Source: Candidatus Aminicenantes bacterium UBA6072 (lineage in GTDB: Bacteria > Acidobacteriota > Aminicenantia > UBA2199). Taken from it: a stretch of 64,000 nucleotides of DNA. Position numbers and translations under genes: made by a program. Numbering within the stretch: the first letter of the stretch is position 1; each line of letters begins with the position of its first letter. Under the pieces are notes generated by a model, which saw only the letters and a program-made list of their open reading frames with translations, was not told where the DNA came from and did no database searches. The stretch lies in the NCBI GenBank assembly GCA_002436105.1, contig DIXU01000014.1, positions 62,001-126,000 of the forward strand, written 5' to 3'. Below are positions 7,507-15,267 of the stretch, in pieces.

Positions 7507-8414
7507 CTGCCGTCCAAAATCCTCGCAGTTGGACTCCGCGTTTGGCCCTGATCATCGGCATCGCCGCCGTATCCTCAGGATCCGTTTTCGTCCGCCTGGC
7601 CCAGGCCGACGCCCCCTCGCTGGCCGTAGCCGCCTATCGCCTGGGGCTGGCGGCGCTGATCCTGCTGTTCCCCGCCTGGCTGCGCTACCGCAACGAGATC
7701 GCCGGCCTGAAGCTTTCCGACTGGCTTTGGGCAGCCGCCTCGGGACTGTTCCTGGCCGTCCATTTCGCCACCTGGATCACTTCCCTGGAATACACCTCGG
7801 TTGCCAGTTCAGTGGCGCTGGTCGCCACCTCGCCGCTCTGGGTGGCGCTTTTCGCCTGGATCGCCTGGCGCGAACCGCTGTCACCATCCCTGTTGGCCGG
7901 CTTGGGGCTGGCCCTGGCCGGAAGCATCGTCATCAGCTTCGCCGAGGCGCGAACGGCCATCTCCCCGCGGCCTTTTCTTGGCAACGCCCTGGCCCTGGCC
8001 GGCGCCTTGGCCGTAAGCGGCTACTGGCTGATCGGCCGCAAGCTGCGCCGACGCATTTCCCTGATCCCATACGTGACCGTGGTCTACGGGGCGGCTGCCG
8101 TGATCCTGCTGGCGACGGCGCTGGCGCTGGGACGGCAACTCACCGGTTTCCGGCCGGCGACCTATGGCTGGTTCCTGCTGCTGGCCCTGCTGCCCCAGTT
8201 GCTGGGCCATTCCTCCTTCAACTGGGCCCTGGGGCACCTGCCCGCTTCTTTCGTGGCAATCGCCACCCTGGGCGAACCGATCGGCGCCGCCATTCTGGCC
8301 TTCATTTTTCTGGGCGAGACCCCCTCGAGGCTGAAATTTGCGGCGGCGGCCATGATCCTGGCCGGGATCTACCTGGCATTGGTCCAGCGCCCGGGGGAAC
8401 CGCCGCGCAGATAG
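7503..8414 (+). CDS. EamA/DMT-family transporter
   Basis: 303 residues from the ATG overlapping the previous stop (ATATGA). Ten hydrophobic segments in two repeated halves of five, the standard EamA architecture; each half ends in the typical helix pair (VALVATSPLWVALFAW.. in the first half; ASFVAIATLGEPIGAAILAF in the second). The family exports metabolites or amino acids across the inner membrane. Substrate cannot be inferred from sequence. Confidence 0.88.
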   Translation: MTAVQNPRSWTPRLALIIGIAAVSSGSVFVRLAQADAPSLAVAAYRLGLAALILLFPAWLRYRNEIAGLKLSDWLWAAASGLFLAVHFATWITSLEYTSVASSVALVATSPLWVALFAWIAWREPLSPSLLAGLGLALAGSIVISFAEARTAISPRPFLGNALALAGALAVSGYWLIGRKLRRRISLIPYVTVVYGAAAVILLATALALGRQLTGFRPATYGWFLLLALLPQLLGHSSFNWALGHLPASFVAIATLGEPIGAAILAFIFLGETPSRLKFAAAAMILAGIYLALVQRPGEPPRR

Positions 8415-8426
8415 GCCGGGCCGGTC

Positions 8427-8455
8427 TGGACTTGATTCCGCCCTTCCGCTACAAT
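8427..8455 (+). promoter_or_regulatory. Weak sigma-70-type promoter for the flavodoxin gene
   Basis: TACAAT (8450-8455) with a poor -35 (TGGACT, 8427-8432) at 17 bases. The flavodoxin ATG follows AAGGAGG. Confidence 0.4.
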
Positions 8456-8475
8456 GCACCTGGCAAGGAGGAAAC

Positions 8476-9000
8476 ATGAACATCCTGGTCGCCTATTATT
8501 CCGAGACGGGAAACACGCGCAAGGTCGCCGAAGCGATCTTCGCCTCCCTGCGCCTCACCCGGAAAAAACTTCTGCCCATCGACCAGGCCGAAGACCTTGA
8601 CCCCTACAACTTGATCTATTGCGGCTTTCCGGTTCAGCACCACAGCATCCCGGCCCCGATGGTCCATTTCCTGAAAAGCCTTCCCAAGGGAAAGCAGATC
8701 GCCCTGTTCGCCACCCATGGATCGCTGCGGGGAGGCGAGAAAGCCCTGAGCGCTTTTTTCGCCGCCATCAGCCTGCTGCCGGGACAGACCATCATCGGCA
8801 CGTTCGGCTGCCGCGGACAGGTCAGGCCCCAGCTGATCGATGAGTGGCTGGAGTCGCCGCAACACCAGGCGTGGGCCCGCGAAGCCCAAAGCGCCAGCGG
8901 CCATCCGGATGCCACCGACCTCCATGACGCCCGGGAATTCGCCGAGACCATGCTCTATGCCGCCGAGAATATCCACGGCAGCGTGAAAAAACAGGTCTGA
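8476..9000 (+). CDS. Flavodoxin-family protein
   Basis: 174 residues with strong ribosome site AAGGAGGA. The FMN phosphate loop is clear at the N-terminus: VAYYSETGNTRKVAEAI (family T/S-x-T-G-x-T). The second flavin region is FATHGSLRGG. The protein lacks the long flavodoxin insertion and continues to a helical tail, as in single-domain flavodoxin/NAD(P)H-oxidoreductase-like proteins. It probably carries electrons in the cytoplasm; partners unknown. Next gene begins two bases after its stop. Confidence 0.85.
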   Translation: MNILVAYYSETGNTRKVAEAIFASLRLTRKKLLPIDQAEDLDPYNLIYCGFPVQHHSIPAPMVHFLKSLPKGKQIALFATHGSLRGGEKALSAFFAAISLLPGQTIIGTFGCRGQVRPQLIDEWLESPQHQAWAREAQSASGHPDATDLHDAREFAETMLYAAENIHGSVKKQV

Positions 9001-9001
9001 A

Positions 9002-9697
9002 ATGGCCGCGGAACTCCCTGGTCCCGCCATGCCGCTTCCGCCTGTTGCCGCCATGTCCGGATCTTCCCTTCCAGGACTCCTCCTCAGGCTGCGCGGTTCG
9101 GCCCTGGCCCTGGTCGTGGCCAACCTGGTTCCGGTCTACGGGGTCCTGGCCCTGGGCTGGCAAATCGGCCCGATCATGATCTTCTACTGGGCCGAGAACC
9201 TGGTAGTCGGATTTTTCAACATCCTGAAAATGGCGCGCGCGCAGGGAGCGGTCAGCGACTCGCGCACGACCCTCAACGGCAAGCCGGTCACCATGGACTC
9301 GCGCCGGGCACTCATCCTGTTCTTCGCCCTGCATTACGGCGGCTTCACTCTGGGCCACGGCATCTTCGTTTTCGTCCTCTTCAACCCCGACTGGAAGAAC
9401 ATGCCGGCGCAACTGGGCCTGGCCCTGCTGTTCCTGTCAGCCAGCCACGGCTATTCCTACTGGCGCAACTACATCGGCCGCGGCGAATATCTCGGCATCC
9501 CGTTCACCCGGCTGTTCTGGCAGCCTTACGCCCGGGTCATCGTCATGCACCTGGTTATCCTTGCGGGCGGCTCCCTGGCCGCGGCCATGGGCTCGCCATT
9601 GGGTGCCCTGCTGGTACTGGTCGGGCTCAAGACGCTGATCGATCTGGGCGCCCATGGGTTGGAGCGCCGAAAATTCCTGGCGGCTGCAAATGCCTGA
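9002..9697 (+). CDS. DUF6498-like membrane protein
   Basis: 231 residues with five to six membrane segments. The block ALGWQIGPIMIFYWAENLVV, followed by a second helix after an inserted polar loop, FFALHYGGFTLGHGIFVF, matches what I know of the DUF6498 family (conserved W-x-E-N and H-Y-G). The first 20 residues are proline-rich and a start at a later ATG (about 9029 or 9053) is possible. Function unknown. Its 3' end overlaps the thioesterase gene by 8 bases. Confidence 0.7.
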   Translation: MAAELPGPAMPLPPVAAMSGSSLPGLLLRLRGSALALVVANLVPVYGVLALGWQIGPIMIFYWAENLVVGFFNILKMARAQGAVSDSRTTLNGKPVTMDSRRALILFFALHYGGFTLGHGIFVFVLFNPDWKNMPAQLGLALLFLSASHGYSYWRNYIGRGEYLGIPFTRLFWQPYARVIVMHLVILAGGSLAAAMGSPLGALLVLVGLKTLIDLGAHGLERRKFLAAANA

Positions 9698-10118
9698 GTA
9701 TCGCTTCAAGCTGGAAATGAAGGTCCGCGACTACGAGCTGGACGCGCAGGGCGTGGTCAACAACGCCGTTTACCTGAACTACCTGGAGCACTGCCGCCAT
9801 GAGTTCCTGCTGTCGCGCGGGATCGACTTCAACCAGCTCACGAACGAAAGGATCTTCCTGGTGGTGGTGCGCAGTGAACTCGACTACAGGATGCCGCTGC
9901 GCGGCGGAGACTCGTTCTGGATCGGGCTCGATCTGGAGCGGGTTTCACCCCTGCGCTTCGCCTTCCTGCAGGACATCTATCGCCGCAACGACGGGCGCCT
10001 CGTCCTGGCCGCCCGCACCATCGGCACGGCCGTCAACGAAAAGGGACGCCCCTTCCTGCCCCCGGCGCTGGAGACGCTGCTTGCTCCTGAGGCAAATCAC
10101 CGTCCCGGCGGGGCTTGA
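9690..10118 (+). CDS. Acyl-CoA thioesterase, 4HBT (YbgC/FadM-like)
   Basis: 142 residues from ATG 9690, overlapping the upstream stop. Hot-dog fold thioesterase signature: VRDYELDAQGVVNNAVYLNYLE, where YbgC-type enzymes have the catalytic aspartate in D-x-x-G-x-x-(N/Y)-x-x-x-Y; here the aspartate is in YELDAQGVVNN. Such enzymes hydrolyse short or medium acyl-CoA in the cytoplasm. The last bases overlap the -35 box of the tRNA promoter. Confidence 0.88.
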   Translation: MPEYRFKLEMKVRDYELDAQGVVNNAVYLNYLEHCRHEFLLSRGIDFNQLTNERIFLVVVRSELDYRMPLRGGDSFWIGLDLERVSPLRFAFLQDIYRRNDGRLVLAARTIGTAVNEKGRPFLPPALETLLAPEANHRPGGA

Positions 10119-10143
10119 CAAACCGGCCGTTTTCGATTATTCT
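10115..10143 (+). promoter_or_regulatory. Promoter of the tRNA-Gly / tRNA-Cys pair
   Basis: Perfect -35 TTGACA (10115-10120), 17-base spacer, -10 TATTCT (10138-10143), 11 bases before the tRNA-Gly 5' end. Confidence 0.75.
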
Positions 10144-10154
10144 TACCGGCAAGA

Positions 10155-10229
10155 GCGGGAATAGCTCAGCGGTAGAGCGCCACCTTGCCAAGGTGGATGT
10201 CGCGGGTTCAAATCCCGTTTCCCGCTCCA
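10155..10229 (+). tRNA. tRNA-Gly (GCC)
   Basis: Acceptor GCGGGAA pairs with TTCCCGC; anticodon stem CCACC/GGTGG encloses loop TTGCCAA, anticodon GCC. T arm GCGGGTTCAAATCCCGT is canonical. The discriminator T is followed by an encoded CCA. Confidence 0.97.
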
Positions 10230-10231
10230 TT

Positions 10232-10303
10232 GGCGGCGTAGCCAAGTGGTAAGGCAGCGCTCTGCAAAAGCGCTATTCATCGGTTCAAATCCGGTCGCCG
10301 CCT
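10232..10303 (+). tRNA. tRNA-Cys (GCA)
   Basis: Acceptor GGCGGCG pairs with CGCCGCC; anticodon stem GCGCT/AGCGC with loop CTGCAAA gives anticodon GCA. T loop GGTTCAAATCC is present. No CCA is encoded, unlike the tRNA-Gly two bases upstream. Probably one transcript with it. Confidence 0.97.
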
Positions 10304-10307
10304 TGTT

Positions 10308-11717
10308 TCAATCCATCGGTAACTCAAGCGCTTCCGTCTTGAGGAATTTCAGGCTGTTCAAGATCTGATCGGCGTTCCCCACCAGGACCACGATGCCCTT
10401 TTCCCGGTTTCCCGTCTTCGGCCGGATGCCCATCTGCTCGTCCATGGCCTGCAGCACCCGGTTGAAGTTCACTTCCTGAAAAAGCTCGGGCCCGGGCCGG
10501 GGAGCCGCCGCGTTCGTTCCCTGGCCATGAAAACGATCGATCTCGGCCTGCAGATCATGGCTGAAGCGGCTTGTTCCCACCTGGGCCTGGCCGATGTAGT
10601 GATTCAGGGCATCGAGGTATTCTTTCCTTTCGATGGGGCGGGCGGCGAATTTCTTCCTTTCCTGTTCCACCAGCAGCAGGAAATTCTCCAGGTCGCCGTA
10701 ATTGACGCGCAGATAATTGCAAAAGAGGGTGAAATCCCTCAGATAAATGGTGTCGGTATCGACCTTGTACCCCTCCATCAGGAAACGGTTCCTTTCCGAG
10801 TGATAAATGCGCCCGCCGGGGAAGCCGAAGAGGGAGAAGTTGCCGATGGCATAGGGCAGGAGCGCGGCATCGGCGGCCGGCGGGGCCACGTCGAACCAAT
10901 AGACCATGGGCGGCTCGGGCCCACTGACGTTCAGGATGAAGATCTTGCGGGCGGTGTTAAGCTGGGGTGGAACCCTGCGCGCACGGGCCGGCTGCGCATC
11001 GGGAGACGGCAGGTCCTTTTCGATCATGCCCAGGACGAAATAGGGATTGACCTTCCCCTTCAGGACCAGCAGGGCATTATCGGGCCGGAAGATCCTGAGC
11101 ATGAACGAGCGCACCTGGGCCATGTTGATGCCGTCGAGGATATCCTGAAGCAGGAAGCCGCGCGAGAAATAAAAATTGCCGATCAGCTGCTGATAAGCCA
11201 GCATCAGGGCGATCTCCTTTTTCCAGTCGCGCCCCTTCATGAACAGAGGCCAGAACTTCTCCTTGCTCAGGTTGAATTTGTTGAGGTGAAAGGACTGGTA
11301 GGTGAAGATCTCATTGAGCAGCTTGGAGAAGGCCCCCAGGCGATCGGGAAGGAAATTCATGCTGATCTTGATGAATTCGGGGTTCTGCTCGACCAGGAAG
11401 TCGCTTCCCTGCCGCTGCAACAGGCCCATCAGGGAAGAAGGCGGCGAATTCAGCGACCGTTCGAACATGTTCATCACCGCAAGCTGCGTGATGGCCAGGG
11501 AGGTGTAATTCTGGGTGCTGCCGTCAAGATAGATCAGCAGCTGGGCATGGATGAAGGGCAGGTCATTGTCCTGCAGGACCTTGACCGCCAGGCCCTTGGA
11601 TGTCGCGAAGGAAAAAAGCCGGGGTTCGGCGCCGAAAGCCCGCCCCGAGGCCAGGAGCAGCAGCAGGCCGCCGAACAGGCAGCCGGCGCGGCGAAGCGGG
11701 AGATTCCTAATCGCCAT
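10308..11717 (-). CDS. M16 peptidase-like secreted protein, zinc motif absent (second of pair)
   Basis: 469 residues from the ATG at 11717, which begins with a signal peptide (MAIRNLPLRRAG, then a leucine-rich core ending ASGRAFGAEP). The gene overlaps its upstream partner by 11 bases. The fold outline follows M16 (pitrilysin/insulinase) half-molecules: an N-terminal domain where HxxEH should occur, followed by a ~200-residue domain ending in FPGGRIYHSERNRFLMEGY, typical of the second M16 repeat. In place of HxxEH it reads ITQLAVMNMFER. So it is probably a non-catalytic subunit in the periplasm or outside. Confidence 0.75.
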   Translation of the reverse strand: MAIRNLPLRRAGCLFGGLLLLLASGRAFGAEPRLFSFATSKGLAVKVLQDNDLPFIHAQLLIYLDGSTQNYTSLAITQLAVMNMFERSLNSPPSSLMGLLQRQGSDFLVEQNPEFIKISMNFLPDRLGAFSKLLNEIFTYQSFHLNKFNLSKEKFWPLFMKGRDWKKEIALMLAYQQLIGNFYFSRGFLLQDILDGINMAQVRSFMLRIFRPDNALLVLKGKVNPYFVLGMIEKDLPSPDAQPARARRVPPQLNTARKIFILNVSGPEPPMVYWFDVAPPAADAALLPYAIGNFSLFGFPGGRIYHSERNRFLMEGYKVDTDTIYLRDFTLFCNYLRVNYGDLENFLLLVEQERKKFAARPIERKEYLDALNHYIGQAQVGTSRFSHDLQAEIDRFHGQGTNAAAPRPGPELFQEVNFNRVLQAMDEQMGIRPKTGNREKGIVVLVGNADQILNSLKFLKTEALELPMD

Positions 11718-13017
11718 AGACATTGAGGATGACCTGATTCTCCTTCCCCAGGTATTTTTTCGCGCTCTCGATGATATCATAGGGCGTGATCCGGCGCAGG
11801 CGCCGCAACTGGACGTCGAAAAAATTCAGCTCGCCGAACATGTGGTAGAACTCGCCGATGCGCTGGCCTCTTTCCTCCAGCGAGACCATGCCCTTCAGGA
11901 AATCGATCTCCATCAGCGAGCGCACCGCTCTGAGGTCGTTGTTGCTGATGGGAATGCTGGCCAGGGCCTGGAATTCCTTTTCAATGATGTACTTGGCCTT
12001 CTCGAGATTGAAGCGCTTGGGGCTGGAAACTTGAATGGTGAGGCAATTGGCCTCCATGTAATCGGTAAATCCGCTCTCGATCTCGACATCCAGCTTGTTG
12101 ACGGTGTTGAGAATGTGGCCGAGGCGGGACAGGCGCGGATCGGTCAGGTAGGTGCGCAAAAAATCGAAATACATGAAGTTGTAGCCGATCTTGGCGGGAG
12201 CCTTGATGCCGTAGACGACAAAGTGCTTCTTCAGCCCCGACAACAGCCAGTTCTTGGCAACATGCGAGCGCCGCGGGTTCTGGGCGCTGAAGGCCGGATT
12301 GGGCGCGCGCCGCCCCGCGGGGATATCCTGAAAGAACTTGTTGATCCCGGACCGCAATTCATTGATATCGAACTTGCCGGAGATGATCAGGAGAACATTG
12401 CCCAAGTTCTGAAAGTGCTGATAATAGTCGCGGATCCGGTCGTTGCTCAGGGAGCGGAGCCGGTTCAAATCGCCATAGAGCGGGATCTCGTAGGCCGAGC
12501 CCTCAAAAACCTTGGAATTCACCCAGGTCTGCGCCCGGAAGGCCGGGTTCGCGTCCAACAGGCGGCTGATGCGGGTGATGATCTGGTTCTTCTGGTAGTC
12601 GATATTCGCATCGTTCAGGCGCAGGCTTTTCAGGCGTTCACTCTCCAGCCAGAGGGCCTGGTTGATCTCCTGGGCGGGGAGCAGGTCATAAAAGACGGCA
12701 TTGTCATAGTCCACCCGGCCGCTGACGATGCCGCCCATCTTGTTGATGAACAGCACGTGGTCGAAAGGCTCCAGGTTCTCGTTGCCGTCGAACATCAGGT
12801 ATTGGAAGAGGTAGGAGATGCCCCGGGCATCGACCGGCTCCAGGCGGGCGCCGTGCATATGGTAGACGCAGACGGAGGTGGCTTGCACGTTGCTGCTGGG
12901 CGCGAGGATCACGCGCAACCCATTGGGCAGTTCGAATGAACTGACGGCGAGCGTTTGGCCGCCAAGGTGGATGAGCGGGGCGAAAAGGAGCCAGAGAAAG
13001 AACCTTGCCTTGATCAC
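11707..13017 (-). CDS. M16 peptidase-like secreted protein, zinc ligands replaced (first of pair)
   Basis: 436 residues with an N-terminal signal peptide (residues about 1-22). The M16 layout is clear: FELPNGLRVILAPSSNVQATSV, GARLEPVDARGISYLFQYLMF, NKMGGIVSGRVDYDNAVFY, LWLESERLKSL. Aligned by these blocks, the zinc motif H-x-x-E-H becomes Y-L-F-Q-Y: both histidines and the glutamate are substituted. In known two-gene M16B systems one partner normally keeps the motif; here neither does. Likely a paired binding, chaperone or scaffold complex in the envelope rather than a protease. Confidence 0.82.
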   Translation of the reverse strand: MIKARFFLWLLFAPLIHLGGQTLAVSSFELPNGLRVILAPSSNVQATSVCVYHMHGARLEPVDARGISYLFQYLMFDGNENLEPFDHVLFINKMGGIVSGRVDYDNAVFYDLLPAQEINQALWLESERLKSLRLNDANIDYQKNQIITRISRLLDANPAFRAQTWVNSKVFEGSAYEIPLYGDLNRLRSLSNDRIRDYYQHFQNLGNVLLIISGKFDINELRSGINKFFQDIPAGRRAPNPAFSAQNPRRSHVAKNWLLSGLKKHFVVYGIKAPAKIGYNFMYFDFLRTYLTDPRLSRLGHILNTVNKLDVEIESGFTDYMEANCLTIQVSSPKRFNLEKAKYIIEKEFQALASIPISNNDLRAVRSLMEIDFLKGMVSLEERGQRIGEFYHMFGELNFFDVQLRRLRRITPYDIIESAKKYLGKENQVILNVYGD

Positions 13018-13023
13018 TGGGTC

Positions 13024-13052
13024 ATTTTACCGGGGAACGATTGTTTAGTCAA
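13024..13052 (-). promoter_or_regulatory. Promoter of the M16-like pair
   Basis: Read on the minus strand: TTGACT (13052-13047), 17 bases, TAAAAT (13029-13024). It is divergent from the TPR gene promoter about 35 bases away. Confidence 0.65.
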
Positions 13053-13086
13053 ATCGAGGGCAATTCCAGCCAAGTCTGCCGTCAAC

Positions 13087-13116
13087 TTGACATTGGCGAA
13101 AGAAATTATTTATAAT
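13087..13116 (+). promoter_or_regulatory. Promoter of the TPR gene
   Basis: TTGACA (13087-13092), 18-base spacer, TATAAT (13111-13116), both consensus. Confidence 0.7.
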
Positions 13117-13151
13117 GATTTCTTATCCAAGCAAATGCGGAGGAACCCGTC

Positions 13152-14162
13152 ATGAAAAAAGCCGCCTTTTTGATCATTTCGATCATGGTAATCGGCCTCT
13201 CCCTGGCGTTGGCCATCGACAAGGAACAGATCGACTCCTGGACCGCCTTGGTCGGCGAGAAGGATCTGCAGGCAAAAATGCAGAAACTCGAAGCCTATTA
13301 CAATAAATATGGAGCCAAGGAAGACCGCTATTCCATGTACATGTACGTTTCCCTGGCCCAGACCTCCTACCTTCTCCAGAAGTATGAGCAGACCATCCAG
13401 TTCGGCGAGAAGGCGCTGGTCTACAAGGAGATCGATGCCAGCAACAAGCTGCCCCTCTACCTCTATCTGGCCAACGCCTACAACCTGACCAAGCAGGACC
13501 TGGACAAGGCGTACAGCTACGCCGATCAGATCGTCACCCTGGCCGACTCACTCCGCAGCACCAACACGGGCAATTCCGCCATGGACATCAACTACACCGC
13601 CCCCGCCCTGCGTATCCAGGTGCAGTTGCTGGCGGCGAAAGTCCAAGAAGAGCCGCAAAAAGCCGTCAGCGCCCTGAACAAGGCCATCGAGGCGTTCAAG
13701 CTGGACAAATCGGACAAATCAGCCAATTTCGTCATCCACCTGAGCGACCACCTGAGCAAAACCGACCGGATCGCGGACGCCATCCGCGGCCTGGAGGCTT
13801 TGGTCGAAGTGAAGCCGAACGCCGACTACTCCAAGCTGCTCGGCGTCTGGCATGCCCGGATCAAGAACAATCCCAAGGCCATCGAGAACTTCAAGGCTTC
13901 CTACGCGCAGAAAAAGAATGCCCAGGTGGCCTACAACCTCGGCATTCTGCTCAACCAGAACCAGGAGATCGACGCCGCCATTGAATACCTGGCCGAGGCT
14001 CACCTGCTGAACGACGAAAAATATTCCCCCGAAGCCCTGAAGCTCCTCGACCACCTCGTTTTCTTCGAAAAAACAAAGGGACAGCCGCAGGCGGAACAGG
14101 AAAAGCTGTACAACGAGATTCTGGCCGCGGCCAGGACCCGCCTGGAAATGCCGCAGACCTGA
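13152..14162 (+). CDS. Exported TPR-repeat protein
   Basis: 336 residues with a signal peptide (MKKAAFLIISIMVIGLSLALA) and then an all-helical protein of degenerate tetratricopeptide repeats: clear repeats around YSMYMYVSLAQTSYLLQKYEQTIQFGEKAL, KLPLYLYLANAYNLTKQDLDKAYSYA, and ADYSKLLGVWHARIKNNPKAIENF. TPR proteins act as scaffolds for protein complexes. The gene is divergent from the M16-like pair across about 130 bp, and a link between them is plausible. It ends directly against the convergent SelB-like gene with no gap. Confidence 0.85.
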   Translation: MKKAAFLIISIMVIGLSLALAIDKEQIDSWTALVGEKDLQAKMQKLEAYYNKYGAKEDRYSMYMYVSLAQTSYLLQKYEQTIQFGEKALVYKEIDASNKLPLYLYLANAYNLTKQDLDKAYSYADQIVTLADSLRSTNTGNSAMDINYTAPALRIQVQLLAAKVQEEPQKAVSALNKAIEAFKLDKSDKSANFVIHLSDHLSKTDRIADAIRGLEALVEVKPNADYSKLLGVWHARIKNNPKAIENFKASYAQKKNAQVAYNLGILLNQNQEIDAAIEYLAEAHLLNDEKYSPEALKLLDHLVFFEKTKGQPQAEQEKLYNEILAAARTRLEMPQT

Positions 14163-15206
14163 TCAGGCCCCGAGCAGGATCTTGCGCTGATTTCCCACCC
14201 GGCAGGTGATATTCTGCCGGTCCCAGTACTCAAAAAGAACGATCAGGTATTTTCGGCTGTAGGCGGTCATGTCGCGCAGGTCATCAAAGGTCAGGATATC
14301 TCCCTGGTTGCGCTTGAATTTTTTCAGGCGGTTGATGATCTTGGCATATTCCTCGCTGAAGATGAAATAGCGCTCGTCCAGCTGCAGGAACTTTCCCTCG
14401 TTGAGCATCGTCCACAGCGCATCGTTGATCTGCTTGAGGGAATAGGCGGTGTTCTTGCTCACGTTCTCGAAGGTGAAGATCATCAGTTTGTTCGCCCGCA
14501 GGACCTTCTCGATATCGGCCATGCGCGCCTTTTCCTCCTCGCTCAGCGGCAACTGTGAAAAGACCAGGGCCTGGGGCAGGATGCGGCAGGGAAACTCCTG
14601 GCTGTTCTTTTTCAGCAGGTACCTGAAAAAGACCGATTCCTGGGGGGCCTTGACCGCCTTCTCCAAGCGGGTGAATTTCACGGTCCGTTCACGGCCCTCG
14701 TAGGCCTGGCGCAAGACTTTCTCCATGGCGGCGAGGCTTTCCCGGAAATGCTCCCAGGAAGTGACGAACAGGTAGTTGAGATTGATCACTTTCGCTTCCT
14801 GCGCCAGCTCCAGCTCGGTCAACATGTCGACGGCCGCATGCCGCTCCAGGGAGAAAAAATACAACAGCCCCTCCATTTCCAGGAAATTTTCGACCGTCAG
14901 CAGGGCGGGAACAATCTGCCGGAAACCCTTGCCTTCAATGCCATCGAGGACCTCCGCCATGCGCTTCAGCTTCCGCTGGTTGTACTGCGAGAGAACGGGC
15001 AGCAGCACCGTGAAAGCGCCCCGGGCATTTCTGAATTCGACCCGCTGGCGGAAAGTCAATTCGACCTGGTTCTTGAAATGGACAGCAAAGAGGTCGGAGC
15101 CGATGCTGCGAAAGCTGGCCGGGAGGTTTTTGCCGTCCACCTGGACGTTCCCCTCGAAGGCGGCCTGGGAATGGGCCAAACGGACGAAATAGGCGTTGAA
15201 TCTCAT
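14163..15206 (-). CDS. Stand-alone SelB C-terminal-like winged-helix protein
   Basis: 347 residues. The last 45 residues (ILTFDDLRDMTAYSRKYL, FEYWDRQNITCRVGNQ) closely follow the last winged-helix of selenocysteine elongation factor SelB, whose consensus has F-R-D-x-x-G-x-S-R-K-Y-x-I-x-L-L-E-Y-x-D and R-V-G. The N-terminal part (ELTFRQRVEFRNARGAFTVL) looks like the SelB beta-barrel III, followed by two further winged-helix segments. The GTPase domain and barrel II are absent; the ATG at 15206 has no G-domain sequence in front of it. It could bind a hairpin RNA or DNA; a role in selenocysteine insertion is doubtful. Probably cotranscribed with the upstream GT2 (61-base gap). Confidence 0.75.
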   Translation of the reverse strand: MRFNAYFVRLAHSQAAFEGNVQVDGKNLPASFRSIGSDLFAVHFKNQVELTFRQRVEFRNARGAFTVLLPVLSQYNQRKLKRMAEVLDGIEGKGFRQIVPALLTVENFLEMEGLLYFFSLERHAAVDMLTELELAQEAKVINLNYLFVTSWEHFRESLAAMEKVLRQAYEGRERTVKFTRLEKAVKAPQESVFFRYLLKKNSQEFPCRILPQALVFSQLPLSEEEKARMADIEKVLRANKLMIFTFENVSKNTAYSLKQINDALWTMLNEGKFLQLDERYFIFSEEYAKIINRLKKFKRNQGDILTFDDLRDMTAYSRKYLIVLFEYWDRQNITCRVGNQRKILLGA

Positions 15207-15267
15207 GGACCGTCAAAGCGACCGGAGCGCGGGCAGCGGCAGGGGGGCGGTCATGCTCGATCCGGGA

